Positions 23,872-32,659 of a stretch of 64,000 nucleotides of DNA are shown piece after piece. A program made the translations under genes and the position numbers. Numbering within the stretch: the first letter of the stretch is position 1; each line of letters begins with the position of its first letter. Under the pieces are notes generated by a model, which saw only the letters and a list, made by a program, of their open reading frames with translations, did not search any database and was not told the DNA's origin. Origin of the DNA: Actinokineospora globicatena (lineage in GTDB: Bacteria > Actinomycetota > Actinomycetes > Mycobacteriales > Pseudonocardiaceae); NCBI RefSeq assembly GCF_024171945.1, contig NZ_JAMTCR010000003.1:62001-126000 (forward strand), given 5' to 3'.

Positions 23872-26654
23872 CGACCGCCCCGCGCCCCGCAGGTCTGTGG
23901 TGGGTCTACGCCCTCGTCGCGGCGTCCCTGGCCGCTACCGGCGCGGGCGTGGGGGAGGCCCTCTTCGCCGCCAACGACCTCGGCAACGTCGAAGCGACGG
24001 CGCGGTGCATGGCGAGTGAGGGGATCTCGCCGAATGATTCCCCTGCCAGCCTCTACTTCGCGAAGAACCTGTTCGACGCCTGCATGGAGACCTCCAGCAG
24101 GCTATCCGCGCTGACCTCGCTGGCCGGTGTCTTCGGCCTGGTGATCTCGGCCTGGCTACTCATGGTCACCGGCGGGCTGGCCATCCGTTGGCGCCTGAGG
24201 TCCGCGCGGCTGGCGGACGTCCCGGAGGAGGCCAAGGCGGCCCTCGAGAAGCGCTTCGCGGCACTGTGCGAAGGGGACAAGAGGCGCCCTCGATTGGTGG
24301 TCGCGCCGCCGCTCACCGGGGTCAGGGAGGCGTTCACCACCGCCGTCCCCGGGCGCCCCGCGTGGGTCGTCGTCCCGCTGGCGCTCGCCTACAAGCCCCC
24401 GGCCACGTTCGACGCCGTCGCGGTCCATGAACTCGGGCACGTCCGCGCCCGAGACGTCATGTGGGCGTCGGCGGTCTGGTGGTCGGGCTGGCTGGCCGTT
24501 CCCGCGCTGGTCATCGCCCTCTTCCCGCTGTTGAGCTCGCCGGGGGCCCTGTGGACCCTGCACGGCCTGTCGCTGGTCGCCGCGGTGGTGAGCGCCATAG
24601 CGACGATCATCTTGCGGGCCTCCTTGCTCCGGCACCGCGAATCGGTCGCCGACGCCCACGTGGCACAGGTCCTGGCCGACCCAGCGGCGCCAGCGGCCTA
24701 CCTCGGTACCAAGACGCCAGCGGCTACGCACCGGTTGACTTCCATCGTGCGGGGGTGGTTCGCCACCCACCCAAGAGCCGCTGACCGGGATGGGTCGGTC
24801 CCGAATCCGGGCCACGGCGGGTTCTTCTTCTCCGCCGCGGTCGGCATGGTCGCGATGCGGCTCTACCACAGCCTCGACGAGGTGTTGTCGAACCTCGTCC
24901 CCACCGTCCAGGACTTCGTGCGGCTCCCCGAGTCGATCGCCCTCATCGTGGCGTCCTTGCTCTGGGCCGCCGTCATGGTCCCGGCGTGGACGAGACGAGC
25001 CGCGGCGCCGACGCGGTGGGCCGGACCGTGGGCCGGTGCCGTGCTCGGCCTGGTCGCGGGGTACTGCGTCAAGCCGCCGGGGACCGCACAGGTCGTGGTG
25101 GCGGCCTACCGGCACCACATCCCTTTGCTGGTCGGCGTTCTCGCGGTCGGGATCCTCGCCGCCGTCGTCCTGGCCGCCGGGGTCGTGGCACGGCTCGCCC
25201 GGTCGGAACGGAGGCGGCTCGGCGGCTTGGGAGCGGTCGTCGCCACGGCCGCGGCGTTGACCGCGATGGTCGGTGCGGCGACCAGCCTGGCGGGGATCTT
25301 CGTGTACCGGCAGGTGGATTCCGCGCTGATCAGGGGCAACCTGATGGCCGGGGGCACCGTGTCCGGGTGGGGCGTCCTGGTGGTGCTCATCCTCGGCGGA
25401 CTCGTGCTCGTCGCCCTGGGGACCCGGCGGCAGGGCATCGGCAGGCTGGGCGTGGTGGTCGTCGCCGTCGCGGGGATCGTGGGTGGCGTCGGGGCTTCGC
25501 TGTCCTGGCTGCTGCGTCCCCACCGCGACCTGCCCCGCGAGGTCAGCGCGGTCATGGTCTACGAGCGGTGGTGGATCTGCGCTCTCGCCGGTCTGGCCGC
25601 GGCCTTCGCGGTGGCCCTCGCGGCGCGGCGGCGTGACCAGGCCGCTCTGCCCACATTGCCGGTTGCTGTCCTGAGTGGACTGTCGGCGGCTGCGCTCGCT
25701 GGTGCCGTGCAGTGCCTCGTGATCGCCATCGACGGTGGTCGCCTGAACGTCTTCGAGCAGTCCCTGTGGACCCCGGGCTGGTTGCTCGTTCTCGCGTTGA
25801 CCTACACGATGCCGCTCGCCCTGCTGGTGTCGAGAGTGCCCGCCCGGCGTGACCAGGTACGGCGCCCAGTCGCGCGGTGGGCGATCGGCGCCGGTGGGGT
25901 GACCATCGCGCTGACGGTGAGCCTGCTGACCGGCACCCTGTCCTGGGGGACGGTCGCCGATCACGACTACGACCGCGCCATCGCCGAGTTGGCGGCGAAC
26001 GAGATCCCCAGCCCGCCTGCCGTGCCCGACTCCGGTCGCGACCACAGTCGACTCCTTGACTCCCCAGGCGCGACCGACGCGTTGAGCCCGGTTCTCTCCC
26101 TCCTGCCCCGCACAGCCGTGGGATCCGACCGCGGGCCGTCATCGGACGTGACGGTGTCCCCGGACTCGTGCGAACAGGCTCTCGACCGTTCCGCGGCGCG
26201 GGAGGACTCCGAGGGCAAGGTCGCCGTCGTCGGACGTGACTACGCCTTCCCCGTCATGGAGAAGGTCTTCCCGGCGCAGGTCACCGTGTCCGTCACCTCG
26301 TTCCGCACCTCCTGGGACTACCTGTCCGACTTGGAAGAAGTCGCCCGGACGTGCTCGAACTACCGCCTGCCCGACGAGGTCTACGACGGCGGGTTCATGG
26401 ACTGCACGTGGCACGTCGAGCGGCTGGCTGACACGCCCTACTCCGTGAGCCGTGGTCACATCACCCGGGTCGGCACGATCAGCGGCAACCGGGTCGAAGA
26501 CGTCATCACCACCTACACGGCGCTGGTCGGGCACAACGTGGTCGAGGTGGCGCTCGTCGAGTCGCACGGCAAGACCCCGCCGTCGGACGCCGTGGCGGAA
26601 CGGCTGGACCAGTTGCTGGCGGACACCCTGCGGGCCGTGGTGGCGTCCATCTAG
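23868..26654 (+). CDS. Polytopic M48-family metallopeptidase with C-terminal extracytoplasmic domain
   Basis: 928 residues. Zinc motif HELGH at about 187-191 with the third ligand region RHRESVADAHVA about 60 residues later, as in M48 (HtpX/Ste24-like). Two TM segments precede the active site and at least ten follow up to about residue 690. A roughly 230-residue soluble C-terminus then contains TWHVERL, several cysteines (DSCEQ, ARTCSN, MDCTWH) and a final TTYTALVGHNVVEVALVE, resembling PknH-type extracellular sensor domains. The combination is much longer than classical M48 proteins (about 290-430 residues). It probably cleaves membrane or envelope substrates in response to an outside cue. 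Confidence 0.82.
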   Translation: MTTAPRPAGLWWVYALVAASLAATGAGVGEALFAANDLGNVEATARCMASEGISPNDSPASLYFAKNLFDACMETSSRLSALTSLAGVFGLVISAWLLMVTGGLAIRWRLRSARLADVPEEAKAALEKRFAALCEGDKRRPRLVVAPPLTGVREAFTTAVPGRPAWVVVPLALAYKPPATFDAVAVHELGHVRARDVMWASAVWWSGWLAVPALVIALFPLLSSPGALWTLHGLSLVAAVVSAIATIILRASLLRHRESVADAHVAQVLADPAAPAAYLGTKTPAATHRLTSIVRGWFATHPRAADRDGSVPNPGHGGFFFSAAVGMVAMRLYHSLDEVLSNLVPTVQDFVRLPESIALIVASLLWAAVMVPAWTRRAAAPTRWAGPWAGAVLGLVAGYCVKPPGTAQVVVAAYRHHIPLLVGVLAVGILAAVVLAAGVVARLARSERRRLGGLGAVVATAAALTAMVGAATSLAGIFVYRQVDSALIRGNLMAGGTVSGWGVLVVLILGGLVLVALGTRRQGIGRLGVVVVAVAGIVGGVGASLSWLLRPHRDLPREVSAVMVYERWWICALAGLAAAFAVALAARRRDQAALPTLPVAVLSGLSAAALAGAVQCLVIAIDGGRLNVFEQSLWTPGWLLVLALTYTMPLALLVSRVPARRDQVRRPVARWAIGAGGVTIALTVSLLTGTLSWGTVADHDYDRAIAELAANEIPSPPAVPDSGRDHSRLLDSPGATDALSPVLSLLPRTAVGSDRGPSSDVTVSPDSCEQALDRSAAREDSEGKVAVVGRDYAFPVMEKVFPAQVTVSVTSFRTSWDYLSDLEEVARTCSNYRLPDEVYDGGFMDCTWHVERLADTPYSVSRGHITRVGTISGNRVEDVITTYTALVGHNVVEVALVESHGKTPPSDAVAERLDQLLADTLRAVVASI

Positions 26655-26886
26655 GCGTTGCCGGTATTTCCCTTGTGCGGGCTCGGGCTCAGCTGACACG
26701 ATGCTCGCATGTCAATGCGAAAGGGCTGTGCAGCCCTCGCTCGATGAGCCCCCGCGCGTGGTGCACGCCGCGCGGAGCTCGCCGCCATTCCTGGGGCCGG
26801 ACGGTGTTCGTCCGGGTGCGCGTATCGCGCTGGCGGCCATCCTTGCCTCTGGTGGACCCGAAAAGGTTCGCTGACTGCCGCGTCTT
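26655..26886. other. Gene-free stretch downstream of M48 gene
   Basis: Together with the small ORF that follows, 26655-27070 (about 415 bp) contains no conventional gene. I see no hairpin or repeat in this first part that I would defend. Confidence 0.5.
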
Positions 26887-26994
26887 GTGAGTCCGGTGTG
26901 GACCGCTGACGCTCGATCCTCGATGTCGGCCGCCGTCCGCGGTCGGTCGACGCTGCCCAAGTTCAAGTACGGCAACAACAACAACTCAGAATAG
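26887..26994 (+). CDS. Possible small peptide ending KFKYGNNNNSE
   Basis: A short frame from GTG 26887 (35 codons) or ATG 26923 (23 codons) ends in KFKYGNNNNSE. The Asn run and basic-aromatic KFKYG motif are atypical for GC-driven random frames, which favour Arg, Ala, Gly and Pro, and the AAC-rich stretch stands out in this genome. No good ribosome binding site precedes either start, so evidence is compositional only. The convergent STAS gene ends 76 bp away. It may be a secreted or signalling peptide or a chance frame. Confidence 0.25.
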   Translation: MSPVWTADARSSMSAAVRGRSTLPKFKYGNNNNSE

Positions 26995-27070
26995 GTGATT
27001 CCATATGCGACACTTCAGATTCCCCGACGTCCGTCGAGACCGCGAGTGGCCCGCGAGCGCGCCTCGCCGC

Positions 27071-27424
27071 TCACTCGTGGACAGCGACGACCAGTGATAC
27101 CGCGCCGTCGAGCAGACCGGTGAGGCGCGGGGCGCGCGGTATCGGACCGGGCGTGGCCACGAGCCGCAAGGCAACCTCGTGGTGGACGCACGCCTCGTAC
27201 GCCTGGATCAGCAACTGCAACCCGGTGGCGCCGAGGAAGGTGACCCCCGTCAGGTCGACCACGACCCGCCCGCCCGCGGGGCAGCGGGCGCACGCGAGGA
27301 GTAGCGCGTCGCGCAGCGGCAGGTGGTTGCCCAGGTCGACCTCGCCCGCGACCGCGCCCGCGACCGCGACTGTGGTGCCCATGGGGGTTTCCGTGGCCGA
27401 GACGGCCAGGGGACCAGCGATCAC
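27071..27424 (-). CDS. STAS-domain protein (anti-sigma-factor antagonist type)
   Basis: 117 residues covering one STAS domain: VAVAGAVAGEVDLGNHLPLRDALL, the strand RVVVDLTGVTFLGATGLQLLI and a closing helix. The residue after the VDLTGVTFL strand is Gly-Ala-Thr where RsbV/SpoIIAA antagonists carry the phosphorylated Ser, so Thr in GATGLQ is the likely phospho-acceptor. It would bind an anti-sigma kinase in a partner-switch cascade. GTG start at 27424 with GGGAG upstream. Divergent from cheB across about 108 bp. Confidence 0.85.
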   Translation of the reverse strand: MIAGPLAVSATETPMGTTVAVAGAVAGEVDLGNHLPLRDALLLACARCPAGGRVVVDLTGVTFLGATGLQLLIQAYEACVHHEVALRLVATPGPIPRAPRLTGLLDGAVSLVVAVHE

Positions 27425-27532
27425 AGGAACTCCCGGGTCAGGGGCGCACCCGAACAGTTAGCCCTATCCTCATCCTCCTCGCCCCCTGGCCGCCCGCAAC
27501 CTGAGTAGTCTGCTGGCAGGAGGTGGCGGTTT

Positions 27533-28534
27533 TTGCCGACACGGGACCTAGTCGTCGTGGGCGCCTCCGCGGGTGGTGTTGAGGCGTTGACGCGTCTTGC
27601 CGCCGGACTCCCCTCGGACTTCCCCGCCGCGATCGTCGTAGTGCTGCACTTGCCCCCGCGCGGGTCGAGTGCGCTCGCCGCCATCTTGGACCGGGCAGGA
27701 CCGCTTAGGGCCATGCCGGTTAGACACGGTCAACTCCTCACCCACGGCACCATCCACGTCGCTCCACCAGATCACCACACACTGGTGATGGCCGACGCGT
27801 TAGCCCTGTCTCATGGACCGACCGAGAGCGGTCACCGCCCCGCGGTGGACGCGTTGTTCCGGTCGGCAGCCGTCTCCCGGGGGCCCGCCGTCACCGGCGT
27901 CCAACTGTCGGGCGTGCTCGACGACGGCGTCGCGGGCCTGGTCGCGATCGCCGACCGGGGTGGCCGAGTGGTGGTGCAGCACCCCGACGACGCGTTGTTC
28001 CCGGCGATGCCGCGCAGTGCCCTGCGGGTGGTCGCCGCTGACCACGTCGCGCCGGTGGCCGAGCTACCCGGGCTGCTCGGGCAGTTGGTGCGCGAGCGGG
28101 TCGACGCGTCGGTCGTCCCCGCCGCGTCCCGGCTGATGCGGATGGAGAACGAGATCGCCGCCTTGGGCGAGTCCGGCCTCGACCCCGACCGGTACGTCCT
28201 GGGGCCCGCCTCCGGCTACAGCTGCCCGGACTGCCAGGGCAGCCTCGCCGAGGTGCAGGACCTCGCCAGGTACCGCTGCCGCACCGGGCACTCGTGGACG
28301 GCGGAGGCCCTGCTCGCCGCGCAGGGCTCGGAGTGGGAACGGGCGCTCTGGACGGCGTTGCGGCTGCTGGAGGAGACCGCCTGCCTGGCGAGCCGAATGG
28401 CCGACACCGCTCGCGCCAGGGGCAGCGACGCCGTGGCCGACCGCCACCAGCGCCGCGCCGAGGAGTCGATCACCGCGGCAGCGACCCTGCGCGAGCACCT
28501 CACCTCCGGGATCGGCACCGACGACGCGCCGTGA
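27533..28534 (+). CDS. CheB-type methylesterase without receiver domain
   Basis: 333 residues. The CheB catalytic domain (about 1-185) has the Ser in VVGASAGGVEAL, His in VVLHLPPRGSS and Asp in QLSGVLDDGVAGL. The usual N-terminal REC domain is absent. A C-terminal putative zinc-binding patch SCPDCQ...YRCRTGHSW (about 222-250) precedes a helical end. TTG start at 27533, supported by AGGAGG nine bases upstream. Followed 48 bp later by a CheR-PAS gene. There are no chemoreceptors or flagellar genes here, so the pair probably serves non-chemotactic signalling, as in CheB/CheR/PAS sensor proteins of soil bacteria. Confidence 0.88.
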   Translation: MPTRDLVVVGASAGGVEALTRLAAGLPSDFPAAIVVVLHLPPRGSSALAAILDRAGPLRAMPVRHGQLLTHGTIHVAPPDHHTLVMADALALSHGPTESGHRPAVDALFRSAAVSRGPAVTGVQLSGVLDDGVAGLVAIADRGGRVVVQHPDDALFPAMPRSALRVVAADHVAPVAELPGLLGQLVRERVDASVVPAASRLMRMENEIAALGESGLDPDRYVLGPASGYSCPDCQGSLAEVQDLARYRCRTGHSWTAEALLAAQGSEWERALWTALRLLEETACLASRMADTARARGSDAVADRHQRRAEESITAAATLREHLTSGIGTDDAP

Positions 28535-28582
28535 CCACTGCGGACGGCCGGGCCGCCCCCGGCCGATCGCTAGGCTGCCCGG

Positions 28583-30418
28583 GTGGAAGCCGACACCGCG
28601 TTCGAGACCCTGCTCGAGCACCTGAAGGACGCCCGCGGGTTCGACTTCACCGGCTACAAGCGCACCAGCCTGGTCCGCCGGGTCCGGCAGCGGATGGGGC
28701 AAGTCGCCATCGACGACTACGCCGACTACATCGACCACCTGCAGGCCGACGCCGACGAGTTCAGCGAGCTGTTCAACACCATCCTGATCAACGTCACGAG
28801 CTTCTTCCGCGACCCGGAGACGTGGGACTACCTGCGCTCGGTGACCATCCCCGCGCTCGTCGGCAGGCGCAAGTCCCAGGCCCCGGTGCGGATCTGGTGC
28901 GCGGGCTGCGCCGCCGGGCAGGAGGCCTACACGCTGGCCATGGCCTTCGCCGAGGAACTGGGCGCCGAGCAGTTCCGGCAGCGGGTGAAGATCTACGCCA
29001 CCGACGTCGACGAGCAGGCGCTCACCCAGGCCAGGCAGGCGGTCTACACCCCCGGCGAGGTCGAGTCGGTGCCCGGCCCGCTGCTCGAGCGCTACTTCGA
29101 GCGGCACAACGGCCACTTCGCCTTCCGCAAGGACCTGCGCCGCTCGGTGATCTTCGGCCGCAACGACCTGGTCCAGGACGCGCCGATCTCCCGGATCGAC
29201 CTGCTCGCCTGCCGCAACACGCTGATGTACTTCAACGCCGAGACCCAGGCCAAGATCCTGGGCAGGCTGCACTTCGCCATCGCGCCGCACGGGCTGCTGG
29301 TGCTGGGCAAGGCGGAGATGCTGCTCTCGCACGGCAGGCTCTTCGAACCCGTCGACCTCAAGCGCCGGGTGTTCCGCAAGGCCCCGGCCACCCCCGCCGC
29401 CATCGGGCCGCCGAGCAGGCCCTACGACCCGCAGGAGCGGCGCGGCGCGGTCGCCCGGCTCGACGAGCTGCGCCAGTACGCCTTCGACGCGGGCCCGGTC
29501 GCGCAGCTGGTGCTCGCCGAGGACGACGTCCTCGCCCTGGCCAACCACCAGGCGAGGGTGCTGTTCGGGCTCTCCGACGACGACATCGGCAGGCCGCTGC
29601 GCGACCTCGAGGTGTCCTACCGGCCGGTGGAGCTGCGCGCGTTCGTCGAGCAGGCCAAGCTCGACGGTCGGCCGGTGCAGGTCAAGGACGTGACCTGGCA
29701 GCGCAGGCCGGAGGGCACCACCTGGTTCGAGATCCACATCGTGCCGCTCGCGGGCACCGACAGCGGCCTGATCGGGGTGTCGGTCGCCTTCAACGACGTG
29801 ACCGCCACCCGGCTGCTGCTCGACGAGCTCGCGCACGCCAACCGGCAGCTGGAGCTGGCCTACGAGGAGCTGCAGTCCACCAACGAGGAACTGGAGACGA
29901 CCAACGAGGAGCTCCAGTCCACCGTCGAGGAGCTGGAGACCACGAACGAGGAGCTGCAGTCGACCAACGAGGAGCTGGAGACCATCAACGAGGAGCTCCA
30001 GTCCACCAACGACGAGCTGCAGTCGATGAACGACATGCTGCGCGACCGCAGCACCGAGCTCGACGACGCCAACGACTTCCTCGAGACGGTGCTGACGTCG
30101 CTGCGCTCGGGCATCGTCGTGGTCGACCTGGAGCTGCGGGTGCGCGCGTGGAACCGCGCCGCCGAGGAGCTGTGGGGGCTGCGGGCCGAGGAGGCCACCG
30201 GGGCGCACCTGCTCAACCTCGACATCGGGCTGCCCGTGGCCGAGCTGCGCCAGGCGCTGCGCGCCGCGCTGGCCGACCCGGCGTTCACCGAGGTCCTGCA
30301 CCTCGAGGCGATCAACCGCCGGGGCCGCTCGATCGCGCTGCGGGTCATGTGCGGGTCGCTGCGCAACCACGACGACCGGGTCCGCGGCGCCATCCTGGTG
30401 ATGGAGATCAGGGGCTGA
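28583..30418 (+). CDS. CheR-type methyltransferase with PAS domains and coiled coil
   Basis: 611 residues. CheR domains occupy about 1-275 (LLEHLKDARGFDFTGYKRTSL; the SAM motif IWCAGCAAGQEAYTLAM; ISRIDLLACRNTLMYF). A PAS-like region (about 290-410) follows, then a long heptad stretch of near-identical ELxSTNEELETTNEE units (about 425-500), and a C-terminal PAS (about 505-611; GIVVVDLELRVRAWNRAAEELWG). No histidine kinase follows, unlike many fused homologues. The coiled coil is also a DNA-level repeat. Co-directional with cheB. Its 3' end overlaps the convergent STAS-HATPase gene by 11 nt. Confidence 0.9.
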   Translation: MEADTAFETLLEHLKDARGFDFTGYKRTSLVRRVRQRMGQVAIDDYADYIDHLQADADEFSELFNTILINVTSFFRDPETWDYLRSVTIPALVGRRKSQAPVRIWCAGCAAGQEAYTLAMAFAEELGAEQFRQRVKIYATDVDEQALTQARQAVYTPGEVESVPGPLLERYFERHNGHFAFRKDLRRSVIFGRNDLVQDAPISRIDLLACRNTLMYFNAETQAKILGRLHFAIAPHGLLVLGKAEMLLSHGRLFEPVDLKRRVFRKAPATPAAIGPPSRPYDPQERRGAVARLDELRQYAFDAGPVAQLVLAEDDVLALANHQARVLFGLSDDDIGRPLRDLEVSYRPVELRAFVEQAKLDGRPVQVKDVTWQRRPEGTTWFEIHIVPLAGTDSGLIGVSVAFNDVTATRLLLDELAHANRQLELAYEELQSTNEELETTNEELQSTVEELETTNEELQSTNEELETINEELQSTNDELQSMNDMLRDRSTELDDANDFLETVLTSLRSGIVVVDLELRVRAWNRAAEELWGLRAEEATGAHLLNLDIGLPVAELRQALRAALADPAFTEVLHLEAINRRGRSIALRVMCGSLRNHDDRVRGAILVMEIRG

Positions 30419-31145
30419 CCGGCTCGCGCAGCGTCGCCCAGACCACCTTGCCGCCGTCGGGGGTCGGCGTGGCGCCCCAGGCGTCGCACAGCCGCACCAC
30501 GATGTCGAGGCCGTGGAAACCGTGCCCGGTCGGCGTCGGTGGGCAGAACGGGTGCTCGTCGTGCACGGCGATGGTCAGCAGCCGCCTGCGCAGCTCCAGC
30601 CGCAGCCGGGGCGCGGACAGGGTGTGCTGGATGGTGTTCTGCACCAGCTCGTTGGCGATCATCAACGCGGTGTCGGCCGCCCACCCGAGGTCCCACGCGT
30701 CGCAGAACTCGCGGACCATCGCCCGACCGACGGCCATCGCCGCGTGGTCGTTGGGCAACTCGGACACCACCGCGCGCCGGATCGGTCGCATCGTGGCCGC
30801 GAGCGCCACGGCGATCGACGGGAACACCGGAACGAACCGGCGGATGGGGCTGTCCGGCGGCACCGGGCTGTCCTCGTGCGCGGGCGACACCACGCTCACC
30901 GGCACCCCGGCCCACGGCGACACCCGGGTGTCCACCGCGACGAACACCGACAGCACCGTGGGATTGGGCACCGACAGGCCCGAGACGTCGACCACGATCG
31001 CCGACGGCGCCTCCGCCGCGCACTTGAGCAAGTGGTTGCGGAACCTGCCGTAGGTCGAGTGGTCCAGCACGCCGCCCGCGACCACCACGGTGGCCCCTGC
31101 CGCGGCGTACTCGACGAGCGTCAGCCCCACCTGGCCAGGCCCCAT
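30408..31145 (-). CDS. STAS domain fused to HATPase (anti-sigma kinase type)
   Basis: 245 residues. An N-terminal STAS-like domain (about 1-100; VVVAGGVLDHSTYGRF, SAIVVDVSGLSVPNPTVLSVF) is joined to a GHKL ATPase (about 130-245) with the N-box LMIANELVQNTIQHT and the G1-like HGFHGLDIVVRLCDAWG. Kinase and antagonist in one chain is a self-contained partner-switch module. ATG 31145 is preferred because GGGTGGGG lies six bases upstream; a GTG at 31157 is four codons earlier. Convergent with the CheR-PAS gene. 31146-31425 holds no gene that I see. Confidence 0.85.
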   Translation of the reverse strand: MGPGQVGLTLVEYAAAGATVVVAGGVLDHSTYGRFRNHLLKCAAEAPSAIVVDVSGLSVPNPTVLSVFVAVDTRVSPWAGVPVSVVSPAHEDSPVPPDSPIRRFVPVFPSIAVALAATMRPIRRAVVSELPNDHAAMAVGRAMVREFCDAWDLGWAADTALMIANELVQNTIQHTLSAPRLRLELRRRLLTIAVHDEHPFCPPTPTGHGFHGLDIVVRLCDAWGATPTPDGGKVVWATLREPVSP

Positions 31146-31425
31146 GCGGTGCCCCACCCTCTCTGATGGCAGCGCACGTCCTCGTGGCTGCGTGCGGGGC
31201 GGGCCTCAGTGCGCCGGTGCCACCGCGATCACGTGTCGAACACCTCAGGGACCTGTCCTCGTCCCGCCCGCGCCAGGCCACCCTCGCCGCCGGTGCGCCG
31301 CGCGTCAAGGCTACTCCCGGCGCCCCGGCCGCACTCCCCGGTTCCCCGGCGGCCAGTCCGGCGAGGTTGGGGCCGCGAGCGGGTGGGTATCACGGCGGTG
31401 TGCAGGCGCTGGAACAGGAGAGACG

Positions 31426-32409
31426 ATGATCAGCAGGGGACCGTTGTCCGAAGAGGTCGTCAATGTGCTGTCCCAGCCACCGGGATCGGTGCGACCGCTC
31501 GGCCGCGTCGTGGCCGCCGACCCGTTCGGCGACGACCTCCAGTTGGCCCTGCACCTGTGCTACGAACTGCACTACCAAGGCCTGCCCGGTGTCGACGCGA
31601 GGTGGGAGTGGGATCCCGACCTGCTGCGGATGCGCGGCGCCATGGAGCGGGTGTTCGAGGACGCGCTGCGGGCCGAGACACCGGGCGGGGAGGACGTGGC
31701 TGCCGCGTTCGACGGGCTGCTCGTGGAACACGTCCCGGGCAGCGGTCCGAGCCATTTCCTGCGTGACCAAGGTGAGTGGTGGCACTTGCGCGAACTGTTC
31801 ACGCACCGCTCGATCTACCACCTGAAGGAAGCCGACCCGCACGCGTGGGCCATCCCGCGGTTGCGCGGTCGGGCCAAGGCGGCACTGGTCGCGGTGGAGT
31901 TCGACGAGTACGGCGGCGGGCGACCGGAGCGGGCGCACGCGCGGCTGTTCGCCGATCTCCTCGAGGCGGCCGGGCTTTCCGCCGACTACCTGGGCTACCT
32001 CGACGACGTGCCCGCGTGCACCTTGGCCACGGTCAACATGATGTCGCTGTTCGGCCTGCACCGGCGGCTGCGCGGCGCGCTCGTCGGTCACCTCGCGGCG
32101 GCGGAGATCACCACGGGTCCCAGTGCGCAGCGGATGGAACGGGCCTTGCGGCGGCTCGACGCCCCGGAGGCGTGCGTGCACTTCTACACCGAGCACATCG
32201 AGGCCGACGCCGTGCACGAGCAGGTCCTGCGCCGCGACATCGTGGGCGACCTGCTGGAGCACGAGCCGGAACTGGCCGCCGATGTCGTGTTCGGGGTCCG
32301 TGCCACGGAACTGCTGGAGCAGCGCCTGGCCGACCACCTGCTCGACGCCTGGGGCGCGGGGCGGTCCTCGCTGCGCGAGCCTCAGGAGTCCCGGACCCTC
32401 TCGCGGTGA
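31426..32409 (+). CDS. Iron-containing redox enzyme (haem-oxygenase-like diiron fold)
   Basis: 327 residues, helical. Family features: LALHLCYELHYQG and WEWDPDLL near the N-terminus, RSIYHLKEADPHAWAIPRL, VAVEFDEYGGG, LADLLEAAGLSADYLGYLDD, and the C-terminal ACVHFYTEHIEADAVHEQ with carboxylate/His ligands for a diiron centre. Relatives are oxygenases and oxidases; substrates are mostly unknown. ATG 31426 has AGGAG about eight bases upstream. It runs convergently into a CDGSH protein gene, the reading frames overlapping by 28 bp (32382-32409). Confidence 0.85.
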   Translation: MISRGPLSEEVVNVLSQPPGSVRPLGRVVAADPFGDDLQLALHLCYELHYQGLPGVDARWEWDPDLLRMRGAMERVFEDALRAETPGGEDVAAAFDGLLVEHVPGSGPSHFLRDQGEWWHLRELFTHRSIYHLKEADPHAWAIPRLRGRAKAALVAVEFDEYGGGRPERAHARLFADLLEAAGLSADYLGYLDDVPACTLATVNMMSLFGLHRRLRGALVGHLAAAEITTGPSAQRMERALRRLDAPEACVHFYTEHIEADAVHEQVLRRDIVGDLLEHEPELAADVVFGVRATELLEQRLADHLLDAWGAGRSSLREPQESRTLSR

Positions 32410-32582
32410 CTGGTGTCGCAGAACGGGAACCGCTTGCTGCGCCTACACGTGCAGATGGCCACCACGAACCGGTCGGACCGCGCCACAGTGCCGTCCGGCA
32501 ACGCGATCTCCACCGGTCCGTCGACCAACACCGGTCCTGCCGGGTCGACCACGACCCGTCTCGGCTCGCGCTCACCGGGCAC
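32382..32582 (-). CDS. CDGSH-type iron-sulfur protein
   Basis: 66 residues. The cluster motif CTCRRSKRFPFCDTSH fits C-x-C-x2-S-x3-P-x-C-D-x-S-H, the 3Cys-1His 2Fe-2S site. An N-terminal strand region VLVDGPVEIALPDG comes first. GTG start at 32582. CDGSH proteins commonly accompany haem-oxygenase-like iron enzymes in actinomycetes, presumably as electron donor. Here the partner is convergent and overlapping rather than co-directional, so the two transcripts would be antisense to each other at their 3' ends. Confidence 0.85.
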   Translation of the reverse strand: MPGEREPRRVVVDPAGPVLVDGPVEIALPDGTVARSDRFVVAICTCRRSKRFPFCDTSHRERVRDS

Positions 32583-32659
32583 GTCTCACCGCCGGGCTGG
32601 GACAGTCCACAAAGGTCGTCATGGCCCCGGTATAGCCGTGCTGTGGGTCCGCGAAACGC

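Noticed and set aside
29866-30050. Direct DNA repeats suggestive of a CRISPR-like or satellite array.
   Set aside because: The periodicity encodes the NEELxST heptads of the CheR-PAS coiled coil; there are no spacers.
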